Shown here: piece by piece, positions 1-8,100 of the stretch
Layout: each line of letters opens with the position of its first letter
Position numbering within the stretch: position 1 is the first letter of the stretch
Assembly (NCBI GenBank): GCA_934307185.1
Contig: CAKRCJ010000086.1
Location: 1-8,287, forward strand
DNA length: 8,287 bases
Reading direction: 5' to 3'
From: an uncultured Roseburia sp.
GTDB taxonomy: Bacteria > Bacillota > Clostridia > Lachnospirales > Lachnospiraceae
Position numbers and translations under genes: made by a program
The notes under the pieces: model-generated
What the model saw: the letters and a program-made list of their open reading frames with translations, nothing else
What the model was told of the DNA's origin: nothing
Database searches by the model: none

Positions 1-1511
1 TCGGTGCATTTATAGACTCCTGCATCCACCAATACTTCCTTGAACACATGACCAATCTCTGTCTGGATAATCTCATGAAGTCTTTCCGGTGTTACCTCTC
101 CATCTAATCCACTTCCGGCGGTAAATCCATATTTTGGAAGGAAGTCCTCTACCCAGTCTGCATGTTTTGACAACACTTCATCCTTACGGATATCTGCGCC
201 ATCTAAAATTGCCTGCTCTAAGTCTGCCATCTCACCTTTTAATCTGGCCGGAAGAACTGCAAGTCCCATAACTTCGATTAATCCAATGTTCTCCTTTTTA
301 ATATGGTGAAGCTTTGCATGTGGATGATATACGCCAAGCGGATGCTCCTCTGTCGTAATATTGTTACGGAGTACAAGGTCTAATTCATAATCATCCCCAC
401 GTCTTCTTGCTATCGGAGTAATGGTATTATGTGGTTCACCCTCTGTCTCAGCAAAAATAAATGCATCCTCGTCTGTATAACCTCTCCATGCAAGTAAAAT
501 CTTATCTGCAAGCTCAATCAGGCGGTTTTTATCCGGGCTTTTAATACGGATAACAGACATCGGCCATTTTACAATCCCAGCTTTTACATCTTCAAAGCCG
601 GTAAAGCTGATTTCTTTTTCTACCGGTGCTTTCGCCATTGCAAATTCATAATGACCGCCCTGGAAATGGTCATGGCTTAAAATAGAGCCGCCGACAATCG
701 GAAGGTCTGCATTCGATCCGACAAAGTAATGTGGGAACTGCTCCACGAAATCTAACAGCTTGCCAAAAGTAGCCTTCTCAATCTTCATCGGTGTATGATT
801 TGCATTGAAAATAATGCAGTGTTCATTGTAATACACATATGGAGAATACTGGAAAAACCAGTCACTTTGATTAATCGTTACCGGAATAATTCTGTGATTT
901 TGTCTCGCCGGATGATTGACACGTCCTGCGTAGCCTTCATTTTCCTTACATAACAGACACTTTGGATATCCGCTCTGCTTTGCAAGCTTTGCTGCTGCAA
1001 TTGCCTTCGGGTCTTTTTCCGGTTTGGAAAGATTGATTGTAATATCAAGTGTTCCAAATTCTGTATCTGCGGTCCATTTCAAATCCTTCTTAATACGGTA
1101 TCTGCGGATATAATCTGTGTCTCTGCTCAATTTATAAAAATAGCCAGTTGCCTCTTTCGGACTTTTTTCATAAAGTGTATGGAATTTTTTAATTACCTCA
1201 CCTGGTCTTGGAACAAGCATACCCATAATCTTTGTATCAAATAAATCTCTGTACGTAATGGTGTTCTCCGGAAGTAATCCGTCCTCTGCTGCATAATCAA
1301 GCATTTCTTTTAAAATACCTTCCAGGGATGCTTCTGCTGTCTCCTGTGTCATCGGAGTACGTTTTTCGTATGCCGCAGCCACTTCGTCTTCTAATTCGTC
1401 CAAATGGAATAACTCTAACAGGCGGTTAATTGTATATCTTTTATCCTCCGGCTCTATGAGACCGGTTACAAGACCATATTCTGTCAGTTCTAAAATTCTT
1501 TCCTGAATCAT
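1..1511 (-). CDS. galT: UDP-glucose--hexose-1-phosphate uridylyltransferase, class II (3' end cut by window)
   Basis: Cytoplasmic Leloir-pathway enzyme that exchanges UMP between UDP-glucose and galactose-1-phosphate, giving UDP-galactose and glucose-1-phosphate. About 503 codons read without a stop to the left edge. Class II GalTs are roughly 490-510 residues, so probably only a few residues are missing. The decisive evidence is residues 270-286, DLPIVGGSILSHDHFQGG, which fits the class II GalT signature; His280 and His282 lie in the SHDH core. A CxxC pair (Cys185, Cys188) precedes NEGYAGR, another block typical of this family. The protein starts MIQERILELTEYGL at an ATG at 1511-1509, with AGAGG (1524-1520) 8 nt upstream. 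It lies 36 nt after galK with no terminator or promoter visible between, so it is co-transcribed. Family assignment is firm; only the C-terminus is unseen. Confidence 0.95.
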   Translation of the reverse strand, partial: MIQERILELTEYGLVTGLIEPEDKRYTINRLLELFHLDELEDEVAAAYEKRTPMTQETAEASLEGILKEMLDYAAEDGLLPENTITYRDLFDTKIMGMLVPRPGEVIKKFHTLYEKSPKEATGYFYKLSRDTDYIRRYRIKKDLKWTADTEFGTLDITINLSKPEKDPKAIAAAKLAKQSGYPKCLLCKENEGYAGRVNHPARQNHRIIPVTINQSDWFFQYSPYVYYNEHCIIFNANHTPMKIEKATFGKLLDFVEQFPHYFVGSNADLPIVGGSILSHDHFQGGHYEFAMAKAPVEKEISFTGFEDVKAGIVKWPMSVIRIKSPDKNRLIELADKILLAWRGYTDEDAFIFAETEGEPHNTITPIARRRGDDYELDLVLRNNITTEEHPLGVYHPHAKLHHIKKENIGLIEVMGLAVLPARLKGEMADLEQAILDGADIRKDEVLSKHADWVEDFLPKYGFTAGSGLDGEVTPERLHEIIQTEIGHVFKEVLVDAGVYKCT

Positions 1512-1547
1512 TGCTTTTTCCTCTTTATCCTTTATTTCCGTTGATAA

Positions 1548-2717
1548 TTAAGCCAATTTAACTGGTCCGTCACCAATCTCTACAACATAAAAATCTGCTG
1601 CATAACCGATTTTTTCTTTGTAAGCTGCGCCAACCTTCTCGATGAAAGTATCCACTGCTTCGTCCTTTACAATACTTACGGTACAGCCGCCAAAGCCTGC
1701 ACCTGTCATACGGGAGCCGATTACTCCGTCAATTTTCCATGCTTCCTCAACCAGAGTATCAAGCTCAATACCGGTTACCTCATAATCGTCTCTTAAGGAA
1801 ACATGGGAGGCATTCATTAATTCACCAAATAATGCAACATTGTTATTCTTTAATGCTTCTACCGCTTTTATTGTTCTCTGGTTCTCATAAACTGCATGTT
1901 TTGCACGTTTTACCTTTACCGGGTCTTTGATTGCATCTTTATTCTGTTCGAACTGTTCCTCGGTAAGTTCTCCAAGTGACTCAATTTTAATTACCTTCTG
2001 AAGCTCTGCCAAAGCTGTCTCACATTCGCTTCTTCTCTCGTTGTACTTAGAGTCGCCAAGACCACGTTTTTTATTGCTGCAGGAAATGACAATCTTTGCA
2101 TTCTCTAATTTAATCGGGGCATATTCATATTTTAAGGTAGCAGTATCCAGGAAAATGGCATGGCCTGCTTTTCCCATTGCGATTGCAAACTGATCCATAA
2201 TACCACAGTTTACACCGTTGAATTTATTCTCGGAAAACTGTCCGATTAATGCCAGATCCTGATTTGTCACATCAAATCCGAACATATCTTTTAAAATGTA
2301 TCCGGTTAAAACTTCTACTGATGCAGAAGAGGAAAGTCCGGAGCCATTTGGAATATTTCCAAATAAGACAAGGTCCATACCCTGCTCTACTTTCATTCCT
2401 TTTTCTCCGAATGCCCACATAACGCCCTTTGGATAATTCGTCCAGTCTGCTTCTTTCTCCGGTTTTAAACCTTCTACAGAAGACTCAATCACGCCAAGCT
2501 TTTCAAAGTTCATGGAATAAAAACGAAGCTTTTTGTCATTTCTTTTTCTTGCAACACCATAGGTTCCAATGGTAAGTGCGCATGGGAAAACATGTCCGCC
2601 GTTGTAATCTGTATGCTCTCCAATCATGTTCACACGTCCCGGTGCAAAGTAAACACCGATTTCGCCTTCATCCCCAAATAATTCCTTAAATTTTGCTAAT
2701 ACATCTTCCCAGATCAT
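1548..2717 (-). CDS. galK: galactokinase
   Basis: Phosphorylates galactose with ATP to galactose-1-phosphate, the first Leloir step, feeding GalT just downstream. The 389-residue length is normal for bacterial GalK. This is a GHMP kinase with all three motifs: GRVNMIGEHTDY at 27-38 (galactokinase signature), the ATP loop GSGLSSSAS at 125-133, and MTGAGFGGC at 337-345. By alignment from memory with Lactococcus GalK, Arg28 and Asp175 (in GIMDQF) are the catalytic pair, and Glu34, Asp37 and Tyr225 contact the sugar. The start chosen is ATG 2717-2715 (MIWEDVLAKF), because AAGGAGG sits 5 nt upstream. An in-frame extension of 32 residues to a GTG would read through that Shine-Dalgarno and is rejected. 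Transcription probably begins near 2835, giving a structured leader of about 118 nt. It is the first gene of a galK-galT operon. Confidence 0.97.
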   Translation of the reverse strand: MIWEDVLAKFKELFGDEGEIGVYFAPGRVNMIGEHTDYNGGHVFPCALTIGTYGVARKRNDKKLRFYSMNFEKLGVIESSVEGLKPEKEADWTNYPKGVMWAFGEKGMKVEQGMDLVLFGNIPNGSGLSSSASVEVLTGYILKDMFGFDVTNQDLALIGQFSENKFNGVNCGIMDQFAIAMGKAGHAIFLDTATLKYEYAPIKLENAKIVISCSNKKRGLGDSKYNERRSECETALAELQKVIKIESLGELTEEQFEQNKDAIKDPVKVKRAKHAVYENQRTIKAVEALKNNNVALFGELMNASHVSLRDDYEVTGIELDTLVEEAWKIDGVIGSRMTGAGFGGCTVSIVKDEAVDTFIEKVGAAYKEKIGYAADFYVVEIGDGPVKLA

Positions 2718-2722
2718 ATAAT

Positions 2723-2729
2723 CCTCCTT
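2723..2729 (-). promoter_or_regulatory. galK Shine-Dalgarno, fixes the start codon
   Basis: AAGGAGG, a full match to the 16S anti-SD, lies 5 nt before ATG 2717. It excludes the upstream in-frame GTG as the galK start. A second identical AAGGAGG at 2802-2796 has no start codon at a suitable distance. Confidence 0.9.
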
Positions 2730-2730
2730 G

Positions 2731-2802
2731 TTTTGCGTAGCAAAATGTCTGCTGTGCCTGCACAGCTTGCGTCCATACAGGAGCAGAGGATTTTGCCTCC
2801 TT
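2731..2802 (-). promoter_or_regulatory. structured galK 5' leader with competing hairpins
   Basis: Three elements follow each other in the galK leader. First is an orphan AAGGAGG (2802-2796) that can fold on a nearby pyrimidine run (GAGG 2799-2796 with CCTC 2789-2786). Second is a clean hairpin GCTGTG(CAGG)CACAGC at 2766-2751. Third is ATTTTGC (2746-2740), whose TTTTGC can pair with the adjacent GCAAAA (2736-2731), placing a stem one base from the real SD. The full ATTTTGC can instead pair over 7 bp with GCAAAAT at 2796-2790, enclosing the middle hairpin. The last two pairings exclude each other. The sequences are seen directly; a regulatory role is inference. It matches no riboswitch class I recognise. 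Confidence 0.4.
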
Positions 2803-2832
2803 ATATATTTCACGCTTTTTTACACATTGTTT

Positions 2833-2847
2833 TATAATCTGATTATA
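2833..2847. promoter_or_regulatory. perfect 15-bp palindrome over the galK -10 and start site
   Basis: TATAATC-A-GATTATA is an exact inverted repeat of 7-bp arms around one base. Its left arm contains the galK -10 hexamer and its right arm reaches the expected transcription start near 2835. That is a typical repressor operator position, but AT-rich palindromes around a TATAAT box can arise by chance. Confidence 0.35.
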
Positions 2848-2869
2848 TCGTATCGTCACTGCTTTGCAA
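2842..2869 (-). promoter_or_regulatory. sigma-A-type promoter of galK-galT
   Basis: TTGCAA (2869-2864), a 16-bp spacer and a consensus TATAAT (2847-2842) point toward galK, with the start expected near 2835. The -35 has two departures from TTGACA and the spacer is one base short of optimal, consistent with a promoter needing activation. The -35 overlaps the last of three GTTGCA repeats. Read on the plus strand, 2865-2878 (TGCAACCGATTGAC) also resembles a LacI/CcpA-type operator around a central CG (8 of 10 fixed positions of TGNAANCGNTNNCA), so catabolite or galactose repression here is possible but unproven. Confidence 0.75.
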
Positions 2870-2912
2870 CCGATTGACCACATACTGCAACAATTTACAA
2901 GAAAGATGCAAC
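2865..2912 (-). repeat. three GTTGCA direct repeats spaced exactly 21 bp, upstream of galK
   Basis: GTTGCA (TGCAAC on the plus strand) occurs at 2912-2907, 2891-2886 and 2870-2865. Both steps are exactly 21 bp, two helical turns, so all copies face the same side of the DNA. The last copy overlaps the galK -35. The plus-strand flanks share a looser TT-then-AC block after each TGCAAC. Direct repeats in phase up to a -35 suggest an activator binding cooperatively, as with AraC-family regulators. The identity of the regulator is unknown and it is not encoded in this window. Confidence 0.55.
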
Positions 2913-2927
2913 ATTTTTACATATTTT

Positions 2928-4166
2928 CTATTTTAAAGGATATTTCTCTGTCAGTGTTTTTACAATTTTTCCCGCTTTATCTGCTGCCGGTTCTCCTTCT
3001 TTTATCATAAGTGCAATTGCCTCTGCAATCTGATCCATATCCTCTGTATTAAGTCCCCTTGAGGTAACAGCCGGTGTTCCAAGGCGGACACCACTTGTAA
3101 CAAACGGAGATTTTGGGTCATTTGGAATGGTATTTTTATTGCAGGTAATGTTTACGGAATCTAACAGATTTTCTACTGCTTTTCCTGTGAGATTATAATT
3201 GGTTAAATCTACAAGCATCAGATGGTTATCCGTTCCGCCGGATACAATCTTAATTCCGCGGTTCATAAGTCCTTTGCAGAGTGCCTGTGCATTATCAATG
3301 ATATTCTGTTGATATACTTTAAATTCCGGCTGTAATGCCTCTTTAAAGCAAACCGCTTTTGCGGCAATAACATGCATTAACGGACCACCCTGAATGCCCG
3401 GGAATATTGCTTTGTTAAAATTATATTTATCTGCAATCTCCTGACTGCTCAAAATCATTCCGCCACGAGGTCCACGCAAGGTTTTATGTGTTGTCGTTGT
3501 CACTACATGTGCATACGGAATCGGGCTTTCATGAAGTCCTGCTGCAACAAGTCCTGCAATATGTGCCATATCAACCATTAGCACCGCACCACAGGCATCT
3601 GCAATCTCACGGAACTTCTTAAAATCAATGGCTCTTGCATAAGCAGATGCACCTGCAATAATCATTTTCGGTTTACATTCCATTGCAAGCTCCATTACTT
3701 TGTCATAATCAATAAAGCCTTCCTCATTTACTCCATATGGAACTACATGGAAATAGCTTCCGGAAAAATTAACCGGTGAACCATGTGTTAAATGTCCGCC
3801 ATGGTCTAAATTCATTCCCATGATTGTATCGCCCGGTTTTAAAATGGCAAACTGCACTGCCATATTTGCCTGTGCGCCGGAATGTGGCTGTACATTGACA
3901 TATTCACAGCCAAAAAGTTTTTTTGCCCGCTCTCTCGCCAACTCCTCTACTACATCGACACAGTCACAGCCGCCATAATATCTTTTTCCCGGATAACCTT
4001 CTGCATATTTATTGGTAAGCACGCTTCCCATTGCAGACATCACCGCAGGGCTTACCCAGTTTTCAGATGCGATTAATTCTATATGACTGTTCTGTCTGTC
4101 AAACTCATCTGTTATTGCCTGTGCCACTTCCATATCTACTGCCTGAATATCTTCTAATGTGTACAT
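2928..4166 (-). CDS. glyA: serine hydroxymethyltransferase
   Basis: Cytoplasmic PLP enzyme interconverting serine plus tetrahydrofolate with glycine plus 5,10-methylene-THF, the main source of one-carbon units. The 412-residue length is standard. Key blocks, with equivalents judged from E. coli GlyA: LIASEN (31-36), [15 protein letters not shown] (52-66, Glu56 the likely proton-transfer residue), HLTHG (125-129), VDMAHIAGL (198-206, Asp199 for the PLP ring nitrogen), [14 protein letters not shown] (223-236, Lys228 the Schiff-base lysine) and SGVRLGTPA (358-366, Arg361 for the substrate carboxylate). None is missing. The start ATG 4166-4164 is fixed by AAGGAGG at 4178-4172. A 28-residue upstream extension of the frame would run through the leader hairpins and the SD and is rejected. 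It has its own promoter and an 89-nt leader, so it is probably a single-gene unit with possible readthrough into galK. Confidence 0.97.
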   Translation of the reverse strand: MYTLEDIQAVDMEVAQAITDEFDRQNSHIELIASENWVSPAVMSAMGSVLTNKYAEGYPGKRYYGGCDCVDVVEELARERAKKLFGCEYVNVQPHSGAQANMAVQFAILKPGDTIMGMNLDHGGHLTHGSPVNFSGSYFHVVPYGVNEEGFIDYDKVMELAMECKPKMIIAGASAYARAIDFKKFREIADACGAVLMVDMAHIAGLVAAGLHESPIPYAHVVTTTTHKTLRGPRGGMILSSQEIADKYNFNKAIFPGIQGGPLMHVIAAKAVCFKEALQPEFKVYQQNIIDNAQALCKGLMNRGIKIVSGGTDNHLMLVDLTNYNLTGKAVENLLDSVNITCNKNTIPNDPKSPFVTSGVRLGTPAVTSRGLNTEDMDQIAEAIALMIKEGEPAADKAGKIVKTLTEKYPLK

Positions 4167-4171
4167 AACAT

Positions 4172-4178
4172 CCTCCTT
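4172..4178 (-). promoter_or_regulatory. glyA Shine-Dalgarno, fixes the start codon
   Basis: AAGGAGG lies 5 nt before ATG 4166. It starts 6 nt after the foot of the long leader hairpin, so that fold could influence ribosome access. It rules out the longer open frame that begins near 4250. Confidence 0.9.
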
Positions 4179-4184
4179 GCTTCT

Positions 4185-4249
4185 CCGGGAAAAATCAACT
4201 TTTTTAATGTATAAAAGATTTTTTTCCCGGTGTCTTTCTATAAAAGACA
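4185..4249 (-). promoter_or_regulatory. two tandem hairpins in the glyA 5' leader
   Basis: Hairpin 1 is TGTCTTT(TATAG)AAAGACA at 4249-4231, a perfect 7-bp stem starting about 6 nt after the predicted transcript start. Hairpin 2 begins at the very next base: CCGGGAAAAA (4230-4221) pairs perfectly with TTTTTCCCGG (4194-4185), a 10-bp stem around a 26-nt AT-rich loop. The two stems can stack. Together they fill nearly the whole leader up to the SD. The inverted repeats are seen directly. A role in mRNA stability or in control of glyA is inference. It does not look like a glycine riboswitch or a T-box. Confidence 0.5.
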
Positions 4250-4261
4250 AGTGTTTTTTCG

Positions 4262-4290
4262 ATTATAAAACAGTTCATCAAAATGTTCAA
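4262..4290 (-). promoter_or_regulatory. sigma-A-type promoter of glyA
   Basis: TTGAAC (4290-4285), a 17-bp spacer and consensus TATAAT (4267-4262) lie between the receiver gene and glyA. The predicted start is near 4255, giving a leader of about 89 nt. Near-consensus hexamers with ideal spacing suggest strong, perhaps constitutive, transcription and separate glyA from the kinase operon. Confidence 0.85.
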
Positions 4291-4328
4291 CTATAACTTT
4301 GCATATAAAAAAGCGTCTTTTCCGGAAT

Positions 4329-5090
4329 TTATTTTCTTTCCGCTTTCTGTTTTTCAAAGAAATCATCCACTGCCTGTCTGATTGCGGACGGTTCCATTGT
4401 TTTTAACAGATAACCCTCCGGTTTTAAGGACATGACATCCATAACACTTTTTCTGTCATCCTTACTTGTCAGAAAAATAACCGGAATATCGGAAAAATCA
4501 AGTTCGGAACGAATCATTTCCAAAACCTGTTTTCCATCCACGATTGGCATTTCATAATCAAGCAATACCAGATCCGGACGGTTTGTTGCAAGATACTTAA
4601 TCGCCATTGCACCTGAGTTTGCAAGAATAATCTGGTATTTGTCCTCAAGCCAGCCCTTCACATTACGAAGCATTGCTCCGGAATCATCGACAACAAGAAT
4701 TTTCTTTTTATTCTGTTTCCCCTCTGTTTTAATAAAGTGGTCCACTTCCTCTGCTGCCCGGCTGATATTGATTGGTCTTTGAAATTCTTTGCGGATGAGA
4801 TACTGTGGAATATTGTGTTTTATCTCTAAAAGCTCCTCCGGTGCTCCTGTAACAAAAACAGGAATTTCACATTCAATTGCTTTATCCTTCAAATAAATCT
4901 GTACATTTTTCTTTTCCAATAGCTGTTCATCTGCAAAAATGAATATCGCATCCGGCTGCTCTTTTACTTTACTGAGTTCCTCTAACTCTGCCTTTGCATT
5001 TATGATGTTATAATCTGCTTCCTCAAACTTTTTCTGAAGTGATACAAGAAGATAGCTCTGTGTATCTGAAATAATTAAAATGTTTTCCAT
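4329..5090 (-). CDS. tandem receiver protein (degenerate REC + REC), no output domain
   Basis: Response-regulator-like protein of 253 residues, probably cytoplasmic. The C-terminal half (about 128-253) is a complete CheY-like receiver: acidic pair Asp135-Asp136, phosphoacceptor Asp178 in LLDYEMP, Thr208, and Lys230 (followed by Thr rather than the usual Pro). The N-terminal half (about 1-120) has the receiver pattern of strands and a KEFQRP element at 101-106, but Phe52 occupies the phosphoacceptor position and only Asp9 remains of the acidic pair, so it probably cannot be phosphorylated. No DNA-binding, enzymatic or HTH segment follows. The kinase stop is 11 nt upstream and the SD-like GAGGTGAGG lies within that gap, implying co-expression and a partnership. 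The intact receiver is the likely final acceptor or phosphate sink of the relay. The signal and output are unknown. Confidence 0.88.
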   Translation of the reverse strand: MENILIISDTQSYLLVSLQKKFEEADYNIINAKAELEELSKVKEQPDAIFIFADEQLLEKKNVQIYLKDKAIECEIPVFVTGAPEELLEIKHNIPQYLIRKEFQRPINISRAAEEVDHFIKTEGKQNKKKILVVDDSGAMLRNVKGWLEDKYQIILANSGAMAIKYLATNRPDLVLLDYEMPIVDGKQVLEMIRSELDFSDIPVIFLTSKDDRKSVMDVMSLKPEGYLLKTMEPSAIRQAVDDFFEKQKAERK

Positions 5091-5101
5091 ATCCTCACCT
5101 C

Positions 5102-8100
5102 TTACCTTTCCTCTAACAACTGTATCATTTGTTCACATGTCTGCATAATCTCTTCCATCATGACATCCGCTACATAAGCCCGCAGCCTTTCCATATAAGG
5201 CATCAGAGGCTCCGGCAGCTTATATGCTTCAAGCTCTGAAAGTGCTGCATCTGCACCGTCTAAATCAAAACTGTCGACCGCCTCTTTTAACCAGTCTAAC
5301 GCCCCTTTTATTGTTTCCGTGGAAACTTCCTGTTTCTGTTCTTCATTCGCCTGTCCAAAAGGCGCAAGTATCGGCTGATAGCTTCTGTATAACGTCAATA
5401 ACTCTGGTGTCTGCTCTCTTATCGTCTTTACGTCACCGGCATTTCCGCACTGCTCCATTTTGTAGAAAAATTCAGAAAGCACCATTGCTCCAATCATACG
5501 CGCTGTATTTTTCAGTGCATGGACCTCTATCGTATAATCGCGTATCATATCATCTGCAAGACATTTTTCCAGCTTTTCGGACTTCATATCAATGACCTTA
5601 TAAAAATCTCCCAAAAGACTTAAAAACAATTCCAGGCTGCCACAGTTTTTTATTCCCTCCCGCACATTAAGACCTTCTATCTGCGGAAGCTCCTCTTCGG
5701 TAAGCTTATCCTGGTGTTCCACCGTCATTACCTGTTTTTTTATCATGCCCTCCGGCAAATAGCTTTTGATTTTTGCACAAATATCTTTTATATCAATCGG
5801 CTTTGCCACAAAATCATTCATGCCTGCCTCGATAAAGCTCTCCTTTGCCCCGGAAACGGCATTCGCCGTCAAAGCGATAATCGGCAGGTTTTTGTAAAAC
5901 TCTCCCGGAAGCTCCCTTATTTTTTTCGTTGCCTCCACACCGTCCATTACCGGCATCATGTGGTCCATAAATACAATATCATACTTTGTTTCCTGCACCA
6001 TTTTAATTGCTGTTTTTCCACTGTCTGCCGTATCAATTTTCATTTTCAATGGCTGCAATAATCCGACGGCAACCTTGCGGTTCATCTCGTTATCATCGAC
6101 AATTAAAATTCTTGCATCCGGCGCTGCAAACAGTAATGTGTCGTCTACTTCCGAAACCTCTGTCTGTACCTCATGGTTGATAACCTGACAGAAATTTAAG
6201 CTGTATAATGGTTTGTTTACAACTGTAATTCTTTTGTCCCATACGTTGTCCTTCATGAGATTTTGCAGCACACATAGCTCTGTTCCGGTTTTCACAAAGC
6301 TTTCAATATATTCTCTGACTGTCTGGTACCTTTTTTCATCCACAAAAAAGAAATCTACCTGCTTTATTTCATTTGTTGTGTCAAGTTCCTCATACGGTAT
6401 AAAATGCAGTTTATAGACACTGCACAATCTTTTTAAATTTTCCTCCTGTACACTGCTGTCCATACTGCAGCTTACCTGGATTATCTCATTTTCTTTCTTT
6501 TTTATTCCGGCAGCCATATCACTGCTCTTTATTCCCTGTGAAATTTCAAAGTAAAATTCGCTTCCTTTTCCATATTCACTGGAAACTCCTATCGTTCCAC
6601 CCATAAGCTCTACAAGCTGCTTTGAAATTGCAAGACCTAACCCGGTGCCTTCCTTTTCTCTGTTCTTTCTTGTATCTACCTGCTGGAAAGAACCAAACAA
6701 TTTGTCAATATCCTCGTTTTTAATTCCCTGTCCGGTATCTTTTACGGAAAATCTTAATTTAAGTTCGTCCTCCTTTTTCTCCGTTATTTTAACGGAAAGC
6801 TTTACATAGCCCTGCTCTGTAAATTTTATTGCATTATTTGCAATATTAATAATTACCTGCCGCAGCCGGAGTGAGTCGCCATATAGCTTCTGTGGCAGTT
6901 CTTCATCTATTTCAAATAAAAACTCTACCTCTTTGTCCCCAAGCCGGTTTAGAAAAATCATGCTTAAGTCAGAAAACATTGACATCGGCTCATAAGTATC
7001 TTTGATAATCTCAAGCTTTCCCGATTCTATTTTGGAAAAATCTAAAATATCATTGATGATCGTAAGAAGTGCAGCACCGGAATTTTTAATATTCATCAGG
7101 TATCCCCGCTCCTGCGGCTTTTCCTCTGTGCGAAGCATAATTTCTGTCATTCCGATAATTGCATTCATCGGTGTACGGATTTCATGGGACATATTGGAAA
7201 TAAAATTGGACTTTGCGCGGTTTGCTGCATCCGCATTTACTTTTTCTTCCTTTAATTCTTCCACAAGCTTGTGCTGGTCTGTCACATCAATTAACATCAG
7301 GCAGTAACCTAATATTTCACCATTCTGGTTTAATGGCGTAACACTGCTCTCAAAAAAACGTTTTTCAATTTCAAATTCTTTCTTTTCGCTTAAAAACATT
7401 TCCCTCAGCCGGTCAGATATTCTGTCCCCACGGTTTAAATTATTTAATTCCGGGAAATGTTCCTTTGCATAAGCATTGGCATCTAAATAATCATGTCTGT
7501 TATCAACAATAAGGTAAACATCATTCATACTCTCAAACACGGAAATACGTCCCATGTCAAGAATGTTTAGAAATTCACCTTCTATTACGCTGAAAATAAT
7601 CAACAATACTGCCGCAGAGCAACAGATTGGAACAATATCAAAACTCAGTTGAATGGTGAGCATTACGATAAGCGGAATAATAATGACCGCCTGAATAGAT
7701 AATAAGTGATACAGATTATGCCGCTGTTTTGCGCTTGCGGTTTTTACCGCCCGGTAAATTGTATAAATAATCATGCAAAGCAGTATGACACTTAAAAGAC
7801 CATATCTTATCTGATAGAGCACGTTTCCCTGCACTACCAGATAATGATAACCTGCCTTTTCCTCCTGTATCAGTATTACATTGGAATACATAAAATGCTG
7901 GAATTTATCGTTCCATACGGAAAGCACTGTCATTGCTTCCCCTGCAATCCACAGATACATCAGATATTTTAATTTTTTCCGACGTATATCCAGATAAGAA
8001 ACCATAAACCTGATAAAGAAAAAATAGAATAATACATTTCCGAGATATTCAATTTTCAGTGCCAGCATTGCCTCGTCATTTCTGTTTGACTGCATCATAA

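Noticed and set aside
1739..1930. Plus-strand 63-codon frame inside galK
   Set aside because: It is antisense to the conserved C-terminal half of GalK and has no SD or motif.
2718..2813. N-terminal extension of galK by 32 codons from a GTG
   Set aside because: It would translate through leader hairpins and the AAGGAGG at 2729-2723; the extra residues resemble nothing in GalK, and ATG 2717 has ideal SD spacing.
2686..2883. 65-codon minus-strand frame spanning the galK promoter and leader
   Set aside because: It starts upstream of the predicted transcript start, covers the -35/-10, and runs into galK out of frame with no SD or recognisable domain.
4167..4250. N-terminal extension of glyA by 28 codons
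   Set aside because: It would read through the leader inverted repeats and the SD; known GlyA proteins begin close to the MYTLEDIQ start.
4307..4321. AAAAGACGCTTTTTT after the receiver gene as an intrinsic terminator
   Set aside because: The stem is only four A-T pairs plus one G-C around a 3-nt loop; the T run is suggestive, but the hairpin is too weak to call.
5224..7307. Several plus-strand open frames of 67-123 codons opposite the kinase gene
   Set aside because: They are antisense to a gene with clear domain motifs, are rich in Ser/Leu/Phe as expected from reverse-complemented code, and show no recognisable domain.
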